A stretch of DNA of 64,000 bases from Clostridia bacterium (GTDB lineage: Bacteria > Bacillota > Clostridia > Oscillospirales > CAG-272), in assembly GCA_017935065.1 (NCBI GenBank), contig JAGBIF010000016.1, forward strand, positions 42,410 to 106,409. The letters run 5' to 3'. Below are positions 8,177-15,902 of this stretch, piece after piece (within the stretch, counting starts at the first letter, position 1; each line of letters starts with the position of its first letter). The notes beneath the pieces were generated by a model. That model did no database searches, had not been told where the DNA came from, and worked only from the letters and a program-made list of their open reading frames with translations. The translations under genes and the position numbers were made by a program.

Positions 8177-8205
8177 AAAAAGAAGGGGTTTATTCCCCTT
8201 CTTGG
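8174..8205 (-). terminator. Terminator for the minus-strand zinc-ribbon gene
   Basis: A 9-bp stem AAGAAGGGG (8180-8188) with 8195-8203. On the minus strand it is followed by a run of seven T residues. The minus-strand stop codon lies in its loop. Confidence 0.8.
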
Positions 8206-8591
8206 TTATTCTTGTGTATCACGAGTTCTGTAAGATTGCAAATGTTGTTTGAATTATTACAGTTCTTGCAAGTGTATAATGTTTCTATTTTTGGCATGTA
8301 GTATAATACTGTTTGTACTCCTACTCCTATAATTGTAAGTGTTAGTGGGGCTATTATACAGACGAGCCAAAAGAAAACTATTCTTAAATTTGAAAAGTCT
8401 GTTGGTTTATTTATAAGTCCTTCGGGGGCAAAAAAACTTCCTATACCTAAAAAGATAAAGATTATAAAGGATAGCACAGTTATTATTACCCATGGAATGC
8501 TTATTCTTTTTTCAATATCTTGTTTTGCGAAGATAATATAGTTTTCTGAATGACACTCCGGACACACCAACTTTTTACTCTCTCTATCCAT
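8190..8591 (-). CDS. Zinc-ribbon membrane protein, accessory gene of the element
   Basis: A 133-residue protein on the strand opposite to the virion genes. It has CPECHSEN near the N-terminus and CKNCNNSN near the C-terminus, a split four-cysteine zinc ribbon, around two long hydrophobic segments (about 34-54 and 70-97). It has its own strong promoter and terminator, so it is a self-contained unit. Genes of this form in temperate phages are often expressed from the integrated state, for instance for superinfection exclusion. I do not recognise the family. Confidence 0.7.
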   Translation of the reverse strand: MDRESKKLVCPECHSENYIIFAKQDIEKRISIPWVIITVLSFIIFIFLGIGSFFAPEGLINKPTDFSNLRIVFFWLVCIIAPLTLTIIGVGVQTVLYYMPKIETLYTCKNCNNSNNICNLTELVIHKNNQEGE

Positions 8592-8620
8592 AACGCACCT
8601 CGCAAATTTAAGATGAATTC

Positions 8621-8649
8621 ATTATAATACAAAAATTTAAAAAAATCAA
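8621..8649 (-). promoter_or_regulatory. Promoter of the zinc-ribbon membrane gene
   Basis: Minus-strand TTGATT (8644-8649), 17-bp spacer, TATAAT (8621-8626). The start codon follows about 30 bp downstream. The near palindrome at 8657-8674 lies just upstream of the -35 box. Confidence 0.8.
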
Positions 8650-8656
8650 TACAAAA

Positions 8657-8674
8657 TTGAAAATACACTTTCAA
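8657..8674 (+). promoter_or_regulatory. 18-bp near-palindromic motif, copy 2 (upstream of a ribosome site)
   Basis: TTGAAAATACACTTTCAA lies directly before the Shine-Dalgarno AAAGGAAG of the next gene. Related copies are at 6747-6764, 12255-12272 and 13687-13704, each in the sense of the gene concerned. It could be a DNA operator or an RNA hairpin. Confidence 0.5.
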
Positions 8675-8688
8675 AGGAAGATAAAACT

Positions 8689-9258
8689 ATGAAAAAGGAA
8701 ACGAATGTAAAAGAATTAATAAGAGCTCTTGAGGTCTGCATCAGTTCAAACAAAGGATGTACTCAGTGTCCGTATGCTCAATTCTGCGGATATGATAAAT
8801 TCTTTCTAAGAGCAAAATGCTTGGAAGCATTGAAATCACTTCAGGAATTGAGTGACGCTCAGAGTTCTAAGATACATATGCTTGAAAATCTTATTGAGGA
8901 AATCAAGAACGGCTACGAGCAAACGCTTTATTTAGAGCGTTGCAGGATAAAGGATCTTGAAGAGGAAGTCGCAAAGCGAGTGGAACGAAAACCCAAGGAA
9001 AGATATAACATTTACTACCATAAATATAGCATTATGGCGAATGATTATATTATGTATATCAAGGTCGTTGAAACCGAAGATATATATCATGAAATCGGTA
9101 AAATAATAAGTCAGTCTTTGGAACATATAAAGCGTATCAGATGGACTAAGCCAAAGGCAACCCGTGAAGAGTGTGAAAAACTATGGCTTGAAGACGGTTA
9201 TGAGCGCTTAGGCAGTTCTGATAGGTGGTGGAATACAAAAACTCCTGCACCGAAATAA
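8689..9258 (+). CDS. Cysteine-motif coiled-coil protein of the element
   Basis: A 189-residue soluble protein. The N-terminus carries C(18)-x6-CTQCPYAQFC, a four-cysteine cluster probably binding metal. Residues about 40-105 are a heptad-like charged helix. The end, GYERLGSSDRWWNTK, has a tryptophan pair. Small Cys-cluster proteins of this style are common in Clostridia phages, but the function is unknown. It is preceded by the 18-bp near palindrome and a good ribosome site. Confidence 0.68.
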   Translation: MKKETNVKELIRALEVCISSNKGCTQCPYAQFCGYDKFFLRAKCLEALKSLQELSDAQSSKIHMLENLIEEIKNGYEQTLYLERCRIKDLEEEVAKRVERKPKERYNIYYHKYSIMANDYIMYIKVVETEDIYHEIGKIISQSLEHIKRIRWTKPKATREECEKLWLEDGYERLGSSDRWWNTKTPAPK

Positions 9259-9274
9259 CGAGAGGAAAAAAACA

Positions 9275-9436
9275 ATGCTATTCAATGTATTACATTACGA
9301 TAAAGACCTATCAGACGAGGACCTTTTTAATTTCTTCGTTTACGCATCATCGCCTGATGAGGCAATAAGTATCTTCAATGAACGAAGTAAAGGTATCGAA
9401 GATAGAATAATCTATGCCGTAGGTACAGTAGAATGA
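9275..9436 (+). CDS. 53-residue hypothetical protein
   Basis: Starts MLFNVLHYDKDLSDEDL with GAGAGG ten bases upstream and ends in a stop that overlaps the next start (ATGA, 9433-9436). The composition is acidic with no membrane segment, and the coding context (tight spacing, coupling on both sides) supports it as real. Function unknown. Confidence 0.6.
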   Translation: MLFNVLHYDKDLSDEDLFNFFVYASSPDEAISIFNERSKGIEDRIIYAVGTVE

Positions 9437-9501
9437 ATGATAATACCTGTGTCTGTTGCGGTGAAATAATCCCCGAGGGCCGACAAGTCTGCCCTCGGTG
9501 A
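9433..9501 (+). CDS. 22-residue zinc-knuckle peptide
   Basis: MNDNTCVCCGEIIPEGRQVCPR, coupled to the previous gene by ATGA. CVCCGEIIPEGRQVCP is a common motif of short phage proteins in Firmicutes, which usually continue to a second CxxC pair; here the frame stops right after the third cysteine knuckle, so it may be a shortened form. Function unknown. Confidence 0.5.
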   Translation: MNDNTCVCCGEIIPEGRQVCPR

Positions 9502-9533
9502 GAGCATAAGTATAAAGAAAAGGAAAATTGAAT

Positions 9534-9638
9534 ATGGAAAGAAAAGGACTGTCAAAACTGCATTACCTGTTAGGACTATTCGGTATACTTGTGGTGGTAT
9601 TCTTAATAGGCTATGTAGTTTATTGCTGGAATTTATGA
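9534..9638 (+). CDS. 34-residue single-helix membrane peptide, candidate coat protein
   Basis: MERKGLSKLHYLLGLFGILV begins a protein that is one transmembrane helix with a basic N-terminus and no signal peptide. AAAAGGAAAA lies upstream. It ends two bases before the Zot-like gene. The size and topology match filamentous-phage pVII/pIX minor coat proteins, and it is the only very short one-helix protein I find in the element, so it is also a candidate for the main coat. Coat function is inference. Confidence 0.5.
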   Translation: MERKGLSKLHYLLGLFGILVVVFLIGYVVYCWNL

Positions 9639-9639
9639 A

Positions 9640-11898
9640 ATGAAAACGAAAACGAAAATAGAAAACGAAAGTAAGAAAAAGAAGAAAAAGAAGAATTACG
9701 AAATACGATATAGCGGTGCGAAGGAAAGACTAAAGATTTATAATAAAGAGCATAAACGCCAGAAGAACGATAGTCTTTTCTCTCGCCCGCGCTTGATATC
9801 ATTTTATCTTGTATGGGCTTTTATATTTGTTGCATCGGTGCTTTACGCGATATTCAGATGCGGACATTCATATAACCGTCTTATAATTACGGTGCGTGAT
9901 GTATTCGTCAGTTTTGGTTACTATCTCACATGGTTTTTCCCGCTGGATATAATACCGACAGTAAACGATATGCCTACAGGTGGTGTCGGTTCTATACTTC
10001 CCGATACCTTTGAGGCGTTCGGAGAGCGTTGTGCGAACTTATGGTCTAATATATGGAACGGTGATAATTTTTTGAATTATTTAAGTTCGGGTGCAACGCA
10101 CGTAGAAACGTTCTCAAAGGTAATCGTTATAATTCTGCCGATGATACTTATGTTCAGGCTTATAGTCGATATGATAGTATCTAGCCGTAATGTTGATTGG
10201 AATATCAAGACGAGGGCGTATAAGTGTTATGAAAAAGTATTAGATGCGGTATATTATCCTTCAAAGAGATATGTGCAGGATTTTATTGTTTTCACCGAAG
10301 GGCATTATTTTAAAGAGTATCTGCTTGTACTTTGGATGTGCAATTTAAATATAATGTCAATTATCGTGGGATTTATCGCGTGGTATATATATTTTGCTAA
10401 AGCATTTACATTTTTGAATGTGTACATTCAAATTTATAAATTGACGGTAGATATAGCGATATTCTTCAAAACAAGTTTTTTTGCGCTCACGGTAGCGGTC
10501 TTTGTCTATCTTTATATACGCTGGCGGGATAAGGTAGCTATGTCTATACTTGACCGTCAAGAGGCTAAGCTTAATAAGAGAGTCGCGGATCTTCCTGTGG
10601 CAGTATATATCACAGGCGCGCCCGGTACTAAAAAGACTTCCTCGGCAGTAAATATCGCACTCACTAAGACTATTCAGTATCGTAACGAAGCGCTTGACCG
10701 TTTGTTTAAATACTATATGTATTTCCTCGATTTTCCGTGGGTACGCTTTGAGAAGCAAATACAGCTATATATGAGCCAGCACAAAATATATAACCTTGCA
10801 TCCATTGAGGCGGTATATAATTTCAAGCGCTCGGACTTTACTTCGGGCAATAATACATATGGGTATGATGTAATTAAATATCGTACGGTCTATAATGATG
10901 GCATAAATGATATAGGTATATGGGAAGCGCTTACTACTTACGCCAAGCTTTATTTTATCTATGTTATAGAGACCTCATTACTTGTCGCGAATTTCTCAAT
11001 TCGTGAAGATTATGTTATAGATAATTGCGGTAACTTTATAATTTACGATAATAACCTGTATACTCATCCTGTGTCAGATGCTAATTCTCACTTCTCGCAT
11101 ATCTTGAATTATGATACATTGCGCGTAGGCAAGATGTTAAGCGGAAATGAAAAGATAAGGAATAGCTTCGAATTTGGTGTGCTTGTGTGTACCGAGTTCG
11201 GCAAGGAACGAGGCTCGCATCTTGATAACCTTGTAGTTAAAAAGTCTGCCGATGAATGTAATGTCAAGAATGACCTATTAAATTATAAGTTCAAGTTCTC
11301 GCGTCATGGCGGTGTGGTAGATAATTATGTATTTGTAATTTGGCTTCTTGACGAGCAAAAGGTTACTTCTCTCGATCCCGATATTCGTGACTGTTGCGAT
11401 ATAATCAGGCTTCAGAAAACAAGCAGGCAGAAGCTCGCTATACCTTTTTTCTATATTGAATGTCTTGTGTATGATTTATTGCGCTTTATCTTTAAGTCCT
11501 TGTGGCTTAAATATAGACACTCTCACGGCAATAGGACACTTCAGGCATATCTTGTAAAGCATCCGGTAATTATGGTAATATTATTAATAGAACGGCAGTT
11601 GAATAAATACGGCTATGTGACTATCTCTTATATGAGGTCTAATTCAGGCAACGAAGAGAATAAAAAAGAAGAGTCAATGCCTCTTGTTGCGCTTAAGGTA
11701 TATAAAAAGCGGTATGCTACCGATACGCATAAGCGCTTCTTCCGTAAACGCGCCCTGGATAGTGAGCTTGGCTTTAATGATATACCATGTTATGATAGTA
11801 TCGTTGCTAGCGAAAAAGAATTAAATATGCAGAATAGCTTTATGATTACAACTATGAATTCATTAGGTCAGCAGAACGAAAGCTCTGAAGATGAATAA
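9640..11898 (+). CDS. Zot/pI-like assembly ATPase with N-terminal membrane domain
   Basis: A 752-residue protein. After a Lys-rich N-terminus come about five hydrophobic helices (roughly 52-72, 82-100, 160-180, 226-252, 268-294), then an ATPase. Its P-loop YITGAPGTKKTSSA (323-336) has a non-glycine before the lysine, as the CTX-phage Zot P-loop does. FGVLVCTEFGKERG (about 508-521) looks like Walker B and DNYVFVIWLLDEQ like the following sensor strand. Zot/pI proteins extrude filamentous virions through the inner membrane. In coliphage pI the membrane helix follows the ATPase; here the order is reversed, as in FtsK/TraG-type pumps, so a HerA/FtsK-type DNA pump is the alternative. Confidence 0.72.
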   Translation: MKTKTKIENESKKKKKKKNYEIRYSGAKERLKIYNKEHKRQKNDSLFSRPRLISFYLVWAFIFVASVLYAIFRCGHSYNRLIITVRDVFVSFGYYLTWFFPLDIIPTVNDMPTGGVGSILPDTFEAFGERCANLWSNIWNGDNFLNYLSSGATHVETFSKVIVIILPMILMFRLIVDMIVSSRNVDWNIKTRAYKCYEKVLDAVYYPSKRYVQDFIVFTEGHYFKEYLLVLWMCNLNIMSIIVGFIAWYIYFAKAFTFLNVYIQIYKLTVDIAIFFKTSFFALTVAVFVYLYIRWRDKVAMSILDRQEAKLNKRVADLPVAVYITGAPGTKKTSSAVNIALTKTIQYRNEALDRLFKYYMYFLDFPWVRFEKQIQLYMSQHKIYNLASIEAVYNFKRSDFTSGNNTYGYDVIKYRTVYNDGINDIGIWEALTTYAKLYFIYVIETSLLVANFSIREDYVIDNCGNFIIYDNNLYTHPVSDANSHFSHILNYDTLRVGKMLSGNEKIRNSFEFGVLVCTEFGKERGSHLDNLVVKKSADECNVKNDLLNYKFKFSRHGGVVDNYVFVIWLLDEQKVTSLDPDIRDCCDIIRLQKTSRQKLAIPFFYIECLVYDLLRFIFKSLWLKYRHSHGNRTLQAYLVKHPVIMVILLIERQLNKYGYVTISYMRSNSGNEENKKEESMPLVALKVYKKRYATDTHKRFFRKRALDSELGFNDIPCYDSIVASEKELNMQNSFMITTMNSLGQQNESSEDE

Positions 11899-11900
11899 TA

Positions 11901-11940
11901 AAACAAGAGGGAACGGAGCTTGCTCCGTTCCCTCTTGTTT
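11901..11940. terminator. Bidirectional terminator between Zot-like and minus-strand genes
   Basis: A near-perfect 19-bp stem AAACAAGAGGGAACGGAGC with a 2-nt loop. It sits between convergent genes and serves both; the minus-strand stop codon overlaps its edge. Confidence 0.9.
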
Positions 11941-12244
11941 AAATATCTGCAAGTATAATTTCGCCTGAAGCTTTTTCCGTCAGGTAATGACCGCCTTCAT
12001 CATCAGTTATATCTGCATATGCCTGTCTTGCGTATTCAAGGCTTATAACGCGCTTCTCGTATTCCTGTATAGCCTTAATAACTATGTATGTGTTTTGCGC
12101 TTCGAGTATACTGATTAAATCGTCAAGCGTGTGCCGAGACATCAGATGTGCGTTATTCCTGAGCCACCGCTCGGCAATAGTTATCTTCTTAAGGGTGTCG
12201 GCGCGCGCTACGAATTCATATAAATCCTCGGTTTTAATGTTCAT
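11939..12244 (-). CDS. Hypothetical helical protein
   Basis: A 101-residue protein (MNIKTEDLYEFVARADTLKK). It is predicted almost all helical and soluble, without motif. It is the last gene of the minus-strand block that begins with the SprT-like gene. Its ribosome site GAGGTG is immediately preceded by a copy of the 18-bp near palindrome (12255-12272). Function unknown. Confidence 0.6.
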   Translation of the reverse strand: MNIKTEDLYEFVARADTLKKITIAERWLRNNAHLMSRHTLDDLISILEAQNTYIVIKAIQEYEKRVISLEYARQAYADITDDEGGHYLTEKASGEIILADI

Positions 12245-12254
12245 ATTTCACCTC

Positions 12255-12272
12255 TTGAAAGTGCATTTTCAA
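12255..12272 (-). promoter_or_regulatory. 18-bp near-palindromic motif, copy 3
   Basis: On the minus strand TTGAAAATGCACTTTCAA lies directly before GAGGTG and the start of the 101-residue gene, the same arrangement as copy 2. Confidence 0.5.
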
Positions 12273-12565
12273 AAATCAAATTCAGTTCTGAATTGATACT
12301 TCATTTGAAGTTCTTGTGCAGAGTAAACATTGAATTCATCAAAGGGATATATCTCGGGGTGTATCTCTATGGGATTAAATTCGTCTATGACATAAGCGAT
12401 ACAGTCATAGCCCTCAACATTGATGACGATAAAATCATCAATGTTGAGGATCCTCGTAAATCTGCTCTTTGCATATTCAAAGGCCCTCTTTATGGTTTCT
12501 GCTCTGCGTTCTTTCGAGATGCTTATCTCGGTAGCAAGGGTGTTGTAGTCTTTAGTCCAAATCAT
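12269..12565 (-). CDS. Hypothetical protein
   Basis: A 98-residue soluble protein (MIWTKDYNTLATEISISKER). It has an N-terminal helical part and a strand-rich end, and no recognised motif. It is preceded by a hairpin (12576-12596) in the gap to the upstream gene, and ends within the 18-bp motif that precedes the next gene. Function unknown. Confidence 0.6.
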   Translation of the reverse strand: MIWTKDYNTLATEISISKERRAETIKRAFEYAKSRFTRILNIDDFIVINVEGYDCIAYVIDEFNPIEIHPEIYPFDEFNVYSAQELQMKYQFRTEFDF

Positions 12566-12605
12566 TTTGTTTGTTGCAGGGACTTAAAGCCCCTGCACTC
12601 CTTTC

Positions 12606-13055
12606 TTATTTTTTAATTATTTGGTGGGTAGTGTATACTTTATTATCGTAGGTTGATGTGAATTGTACTTCTATTGCTTGATATTCAGGGAATAATTCAT
12701 ATCTTGGGATTGCGGAATATAGGATATTTTCTGCTACTGCGTACGGATAGGTTTGACCGAGGTATTCCCCAGGCTTTCCTTTGTTTTTTGTTGTATCATA
12801 GTTTTGACCTACGGGACAGCCAAAAAACAGCGATTGAAAATTATCACTTTGAATGACACCTGGCAAAGAGAACATTATCCATCCGTCTATGATGTTTTCT
12901 TCTTTATGTTCTCTTTCATTGAAACGAAACTTCTCTGCATACAGAGGATATTTGCCTGGCTGAACTAGAATATTTTCATACCATGCGGCGGTCTCGAAAA
13001 AATTGGTGTATATTGTTTCCTTGGGTACGATGTACCATCCTATTTGAAAATTCAT
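12606..13055 (-). CDS. Hypothetical protein
   Basis: A 149-residue protein (MNFQIGWYIVPKETIYTNFF), rich in aromatic residues and predicted strands, with no signal peptide or membrane helix. AAGGAAG precedes its ATG. A strong GC-rich 11-bp hairpin (13070-13095) separates it from the upstream SprT-like gene and may mark an RNA-processing or partial termination point. Function unknown. Confidence 0.62.
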   Translation of the reverse strand: MNFQIGWYIVPKETIYTNFFETAAWYENILVQPGKYPLYAEKFRFNEREHKEENIIDGWIMFSLPGVIQSDNFQSLFFGCPVGQNYDTTKNKGKPGEYLGQTYPYAVAENILYSAIPRYELFPEYQAIEVQFTSTYDNKVYTTHQIIKK

Positions 13056-13069
13056 TCTTTCTTCCTTAT

Positions 13070-13095
13070 CCCCCTCACCCTTACGGGCGAGGGGG
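13070..13095 (-). other. GC-rich hairpin inside the minus-strand operon
   Basis: CCCCCTCACCC (13070-13080) pairs with GGGCGAGGGGG (13085-13095) through a 4-nt loop. No long T run follows on either strand, so it is more likely a stabilising or processing hairpin than a full terminator. Confidence 0.55.
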
Positions 13096-13102
13096 TCCTT
13101 TC

Positions 13103-13780
13103 TTATTTTTTAATCATAAAATTAATTGATTGGTCTATCTTGTAGCATTCGCCACAGATGAGCGAGAGGTCTCTCGTTGCCCTTACGGATGCACCGCAAA
13201 GGGGACAGACATATTTTCTCGTTGAAGATTTCTTCTTTTTAGGCTCTTCACCTTCATCATCACTTTCATCATCAGTCTTGGGCTTTCTCGGTGTCTGCGG
13301 TGGTGTTATAGCACTGTCAAGACGAGTGACTCGGATTTCATCAAGTTCGTTTTCTATGCAGAATTCAATGAGCGAGTCGGTCGGCTTGGTGATGGTCCAG
13401 CCGTATCTCTCATGATGGTCGATAATCAGGTCGCGCTTCTCTGCTTCTTCCTTGAAGCGCTTGTTATGGTAAGAGTAACCTCTCGATGTGTCTTGAATGC
13501 CGTTCTGCATATTATAAATATGTACCATCTCGTGCAACATGGTTGCGACTACCTCTTCAATCGGGCGGTTGAGTGTTCCTGCACCTATGTTGAGTTCCTT
13601 GCGCCCGTTCCCGTCGCTTATCCACCTATCGCACACGCTCACATGTCCGTATGCTTTCGGGGTGCTCTGAATGGTAATGACAGGCTTTGAAAGTGCATTT
13701 TCAAAATACCTTTCATTCAGAAGATTAAAAATCTTGTTAAGATAACCGCTTACGCGATTATACTCTGTCAGTTGTTTCAT
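13103..13780 (-). CDS. SprT-like zinc metallopeptidase-fold protein
   Basis: A 225-residue protein. It has the SprT-like HExxH motif in MLHEMVHIYNMQ (about 86-97), a second metal-side region SYHNKRFKEEAEKRD, a charged linker (DDESDDEGEEPKKKKSS) and a C-terminal zinc ribbon (CPLCGA, then CGECY). Eukaryotic Spartan proteases of this fold cut DNA-protein crosslinks; phage and plasmid copies are common but not understood. In an element replicated by a Rep that becomes covalently tied to DNA, crosslink cleavage is an attractive idea but inference. It leads the minus-strand operon. Confidence 0.85.
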   Translation of the reverse strand: MKQLTEYNRVSGYLNKIFNLLNERYFENALSKPVITIQSTPKAYGHVSVCDRWISDGNGRKELNIGAGTLNRPIEEVVATMLHEMVHIYNMQNGIQDTSRGYSYHNKRFKEEAEKRDLIIDHHERYGWTITKPTDSLIEFCIENELDEIRVTRLDSAITPPQTPRKPKTDDESDDEGEEPKKKKSSTRKYVCPLCGASVRATRDLSLICGECYKIDQSINFMIKK

Positions 13781-13929
13781 TGTTAAAACCTCACAATAAA
13801 TGAATTAGTCAGATGTCTTTAAAATTGGTAAAATTGCCGAATTTGGTATTTTGCTATTGCATTTGATTTTTGCTTGTGCTAAAATTTAGGTACTCAAAGG
13901 GAGTGGATAGACACGCCCCCTCTGAGCGT

Positions 13930-13966
13930 TAAAATCACTCGGTGGTGCGGGTGATTTTTTTATTTA
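13930..13966. terminator. Hairpin/terminator near the small minus-strand gene
   Basis: AAAATCAC and GTGATTTT pair around a 12-nt loop with T residues after it on the plus strand; on the minus strand it follows the stop of the 35-residue gene and is followed by TTTTAA. Confidence 0.65.
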
Positions 13967-14067
13967 GTTATGTAATCGATAAAATCGAGAATTTGTTTCT
14001 CGGTCCAACCGAGCGCGAGAAGATACTCGCGTATCCTCTGAAATGCTTTGTCGCTCAAAGTTTCCAT
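13960..14067 (-). CDS. 35-residue hypothetical protein
   Basis: METLSDKAFQRIREYLLALG followed by WTEKQILDFIDYITK. It is a two-helix peptide with an excellent ribosome site (AAGGATAAGG) and a terminator directly after the stop. Nothing is known of its function. The balance of signals suggests it is expressed. Confidence 0.5.
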   Translation of the reverse strand: METLSDKAFQRIREYLLALGWTEKQILDFIDYITK

Positions 14068-14839
14068 ACCTTATCCTTTCTGTACTATCTGCTTTATTTG
14101 GCATAGTAGCCCTGCAAGTATTCAGACGCTTGCAGTCGCTGTTGATGAACTCTACGCGACATCAACCTCGCGATACCTGTCTTTAACGCTTTCAGGCTAA
14201 AGCGAATTTTACGACCTTGCGCCCCGAGGGCGCATCCATATCATCTTTCCTAGACCCCCTAGCGGAGCGACTTCTTTAGTTCTCTTTTTGTTTTGTATGT
14301 AGTTGTAGAAGAGCGAAGAAAAATCCATATCACCTCACCTGAGCCCGAAAAGAGAGGACCACCGGCTCAGCCAGATGTCACCGAGAGCAAGGTTCTGAAA
14401 AAAGTTTTTTATCTCTAATTAAATAAAGTATCACTAAAATAAAAAAGTTTTTTCGGGTTCTTGGTTTCTGCCCCCTGGGGCAGAAAACGGTCCGAAAGGA
14501 CCGCACTTGAGGAGTATTGACATCAGGATGAGACTGTGGTACTCTAAAAGGGGGCTTGGGTGCGGTGATATGGATATCGCCCTTCAGCAACGGAACACAA
14601 AACAAAAACACATATACAGTATAATTTTGTATTTAACCCCCGCCACCAAAATGCACAGTGTGCATTTTGGTGTACCCCGTGAACTTAAAAGCAAAGCAAG
14701 GCTACGCACAAAGGTAAGTCCGCTTGCAAAGTATAAATAATGAAACCGAGGGAGCACGCACGTGCCCCTCGGCTCTAATTTTAAATTTGCAAGCGGTTGC
14801 TTTTATGCGGGTTTGCTGACAGCGAAAGGAACATAACGA
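14068..14839. other. Hairpin-rich intergenic region of the element
   Basis: No convincing gene is seen in this 770-bp stretch. It holds at least seven inverted repeats: 14112-14135, 14218-14234, 14339-14370, 14465-14486 (perfect 10-bp stem), 14488-14503 (CGGTCC-GAAA-GGACCG), 14644-14672 (perfect 14-bp arms, one central base) and a nested pair at 14720-14796. Filamentous phages concentrate packaging and complementary-strand origin hairpins in one such region. That role is inference here. Confidence 0.6.
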
Positions 14840-15874
14840 ATGAGAAAGTACAGTAGATTGACTTGGGAAAATAGAGTGCAGATTGAAACGCTCCTTAATG
14901 CTGGTGTTAAGGTTACTGAAATAGCAGACCGTCTCGGTTTTACTTTTAGTGCAATTTACAAGGAATTAAAACACGGTTACTATATGCATAAGAATACAGA
15001 TTGGACCTATACAAGAAAGTACAGTGCGTATAAGGCGCAAGAGCATATGCTTTTTGAAAAGACTACAAAAGGCGCGCAACTTAAAATAGGTAATGATTAT
15101 GAATTGCTTTCTTTCATAGAAGATAAAATCATCAATGAACATCTCTCGCCTGATGCCGTACTAGGTCTGATTAAAAGAGATAATTTACAGTTTAAAACCT
15201 CAATATGCAGAGTTACCCTTTATAGTTATATAGATAAAGGGTTATTTATGAATTTAACGAATAAGGATCTTCGTATAAAAGGTAAGAAGAAAAAGCATAA
15301 AAAAATAAGGGTAGCCAAAAAAGGCACCCTTGGAAAAACTATTGAACAGAGGGATATATCAATACTTACTCGTGATGAATTCGGCCATTGGGAATTAGAT
15401 ACGGTAGTAGGTAAGAGAACGAGAGATGCTGTCCTCTTTGTATTTACAGAAAGAAAAACAAGACAAGAGATTATAGTTAAGGGAAAAGATAAAAGTGCGG
15501 TTACCTGTGTGAACATATTGAATAAGCTCGAAAAGCACTACGGTAAGAGATTTAAGAAGATATTTAAATCTATAACTTGCGATAACGGTTGCGAGTTCTC
15601 AAATTTTGTTGGTATGGAAAATAGTATATATAAAACTCGGCAACCGCGCACGCAAGTATATTATTGTCATCCTTATTGTAGCTCAGAGCGAGGCTCAAAT
15701 GAAAATCAAAATAAAATGATAAGAAGATTTATCCCTAAAAGCACCGTCATAGGTGAATACAGCCCCGCTTTCATCCAAGAAGTACAAGACCACATCAATA
15801 ACTACCCCCGGAGAATATTCGGCTATAAAACCTCTCAAATGCTCTTCAACGAAGAATTAGAAAAAATAATTTAA
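14840..15874 (+). CDS. IS30-family transposase, probable integrase of the element
   Basis: A 344-residue protein. The N-terminal helix-turn-helix (VTEIADRLGFTFSAIYKELK) and DDE catalytic core are typical of IS30: HWELDTVVGK (first Asp), ITCDNGCEFSNF (second Asp) and SSERGSNENQNKMIRRF (Glu). I find no inverted repeats tightly flanking this gene alone, so it does not look like a separate insertion sequence. It lies at the right end of the element, where an integrase would be, and Spiroplasma filamentous phages are known to encode such enzymes. Confidence 0.88.
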   Translation: MRKYSRLTWENRVQIETLLNAGVKVTEIADRLGFTFSAIYKELKHGYYMHKNTDWTYTRKYSAYKAQEHMLFEKTTKGAQLKIGNDYELLSFIEDKIINEHLSPDAVLGLIKRDNLQFKTSICRVTLYSYIDKGLFMNLTNKDLRIKGKKKKHKKIRVAKKGTLGKTIEQRDISILTRDEFGHWELDTVVGKRTRDAVLFVFTERKTRQEIIVKGKDKSAVTCVNILNKLEKHYGKRFKKIFKSITCDNGCEFSNFVGMENSIYKTRQPRTQVYYCHPYCSSERGSNENQNKMIRRFIPKSTVIGEYSPAFIQEVQDHINNYPRRIFGYKTSQMLFNEELEKII

Positions 15875-15902
15875 TTTTTTTGTAATTAGGTATTGACATT
15901 TA

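Noticed and set aside
8657-8674. 18-bp motif as a plus-strand -35 element
   Set aside because: No -10 at a proper distance before the gene; the motif also occurs inside coding sequences.
14378-14611. 77-codon minus-strand frame in the same region
   Set aside because: Also crosses perfect stems, with no start signal or recognisable composition.
14507-14740. 77-codon plus-strand frame in the hairpin-rich region
   Set aside because: No ribosome site, it runs through several perfect hairpins, and its product looks random.
14840-15874. Independent IS30 copy inserted in the element
   Set aside because: No inverted repeats close to the gene on both sides; the only end-like repeats are those of the whole element.
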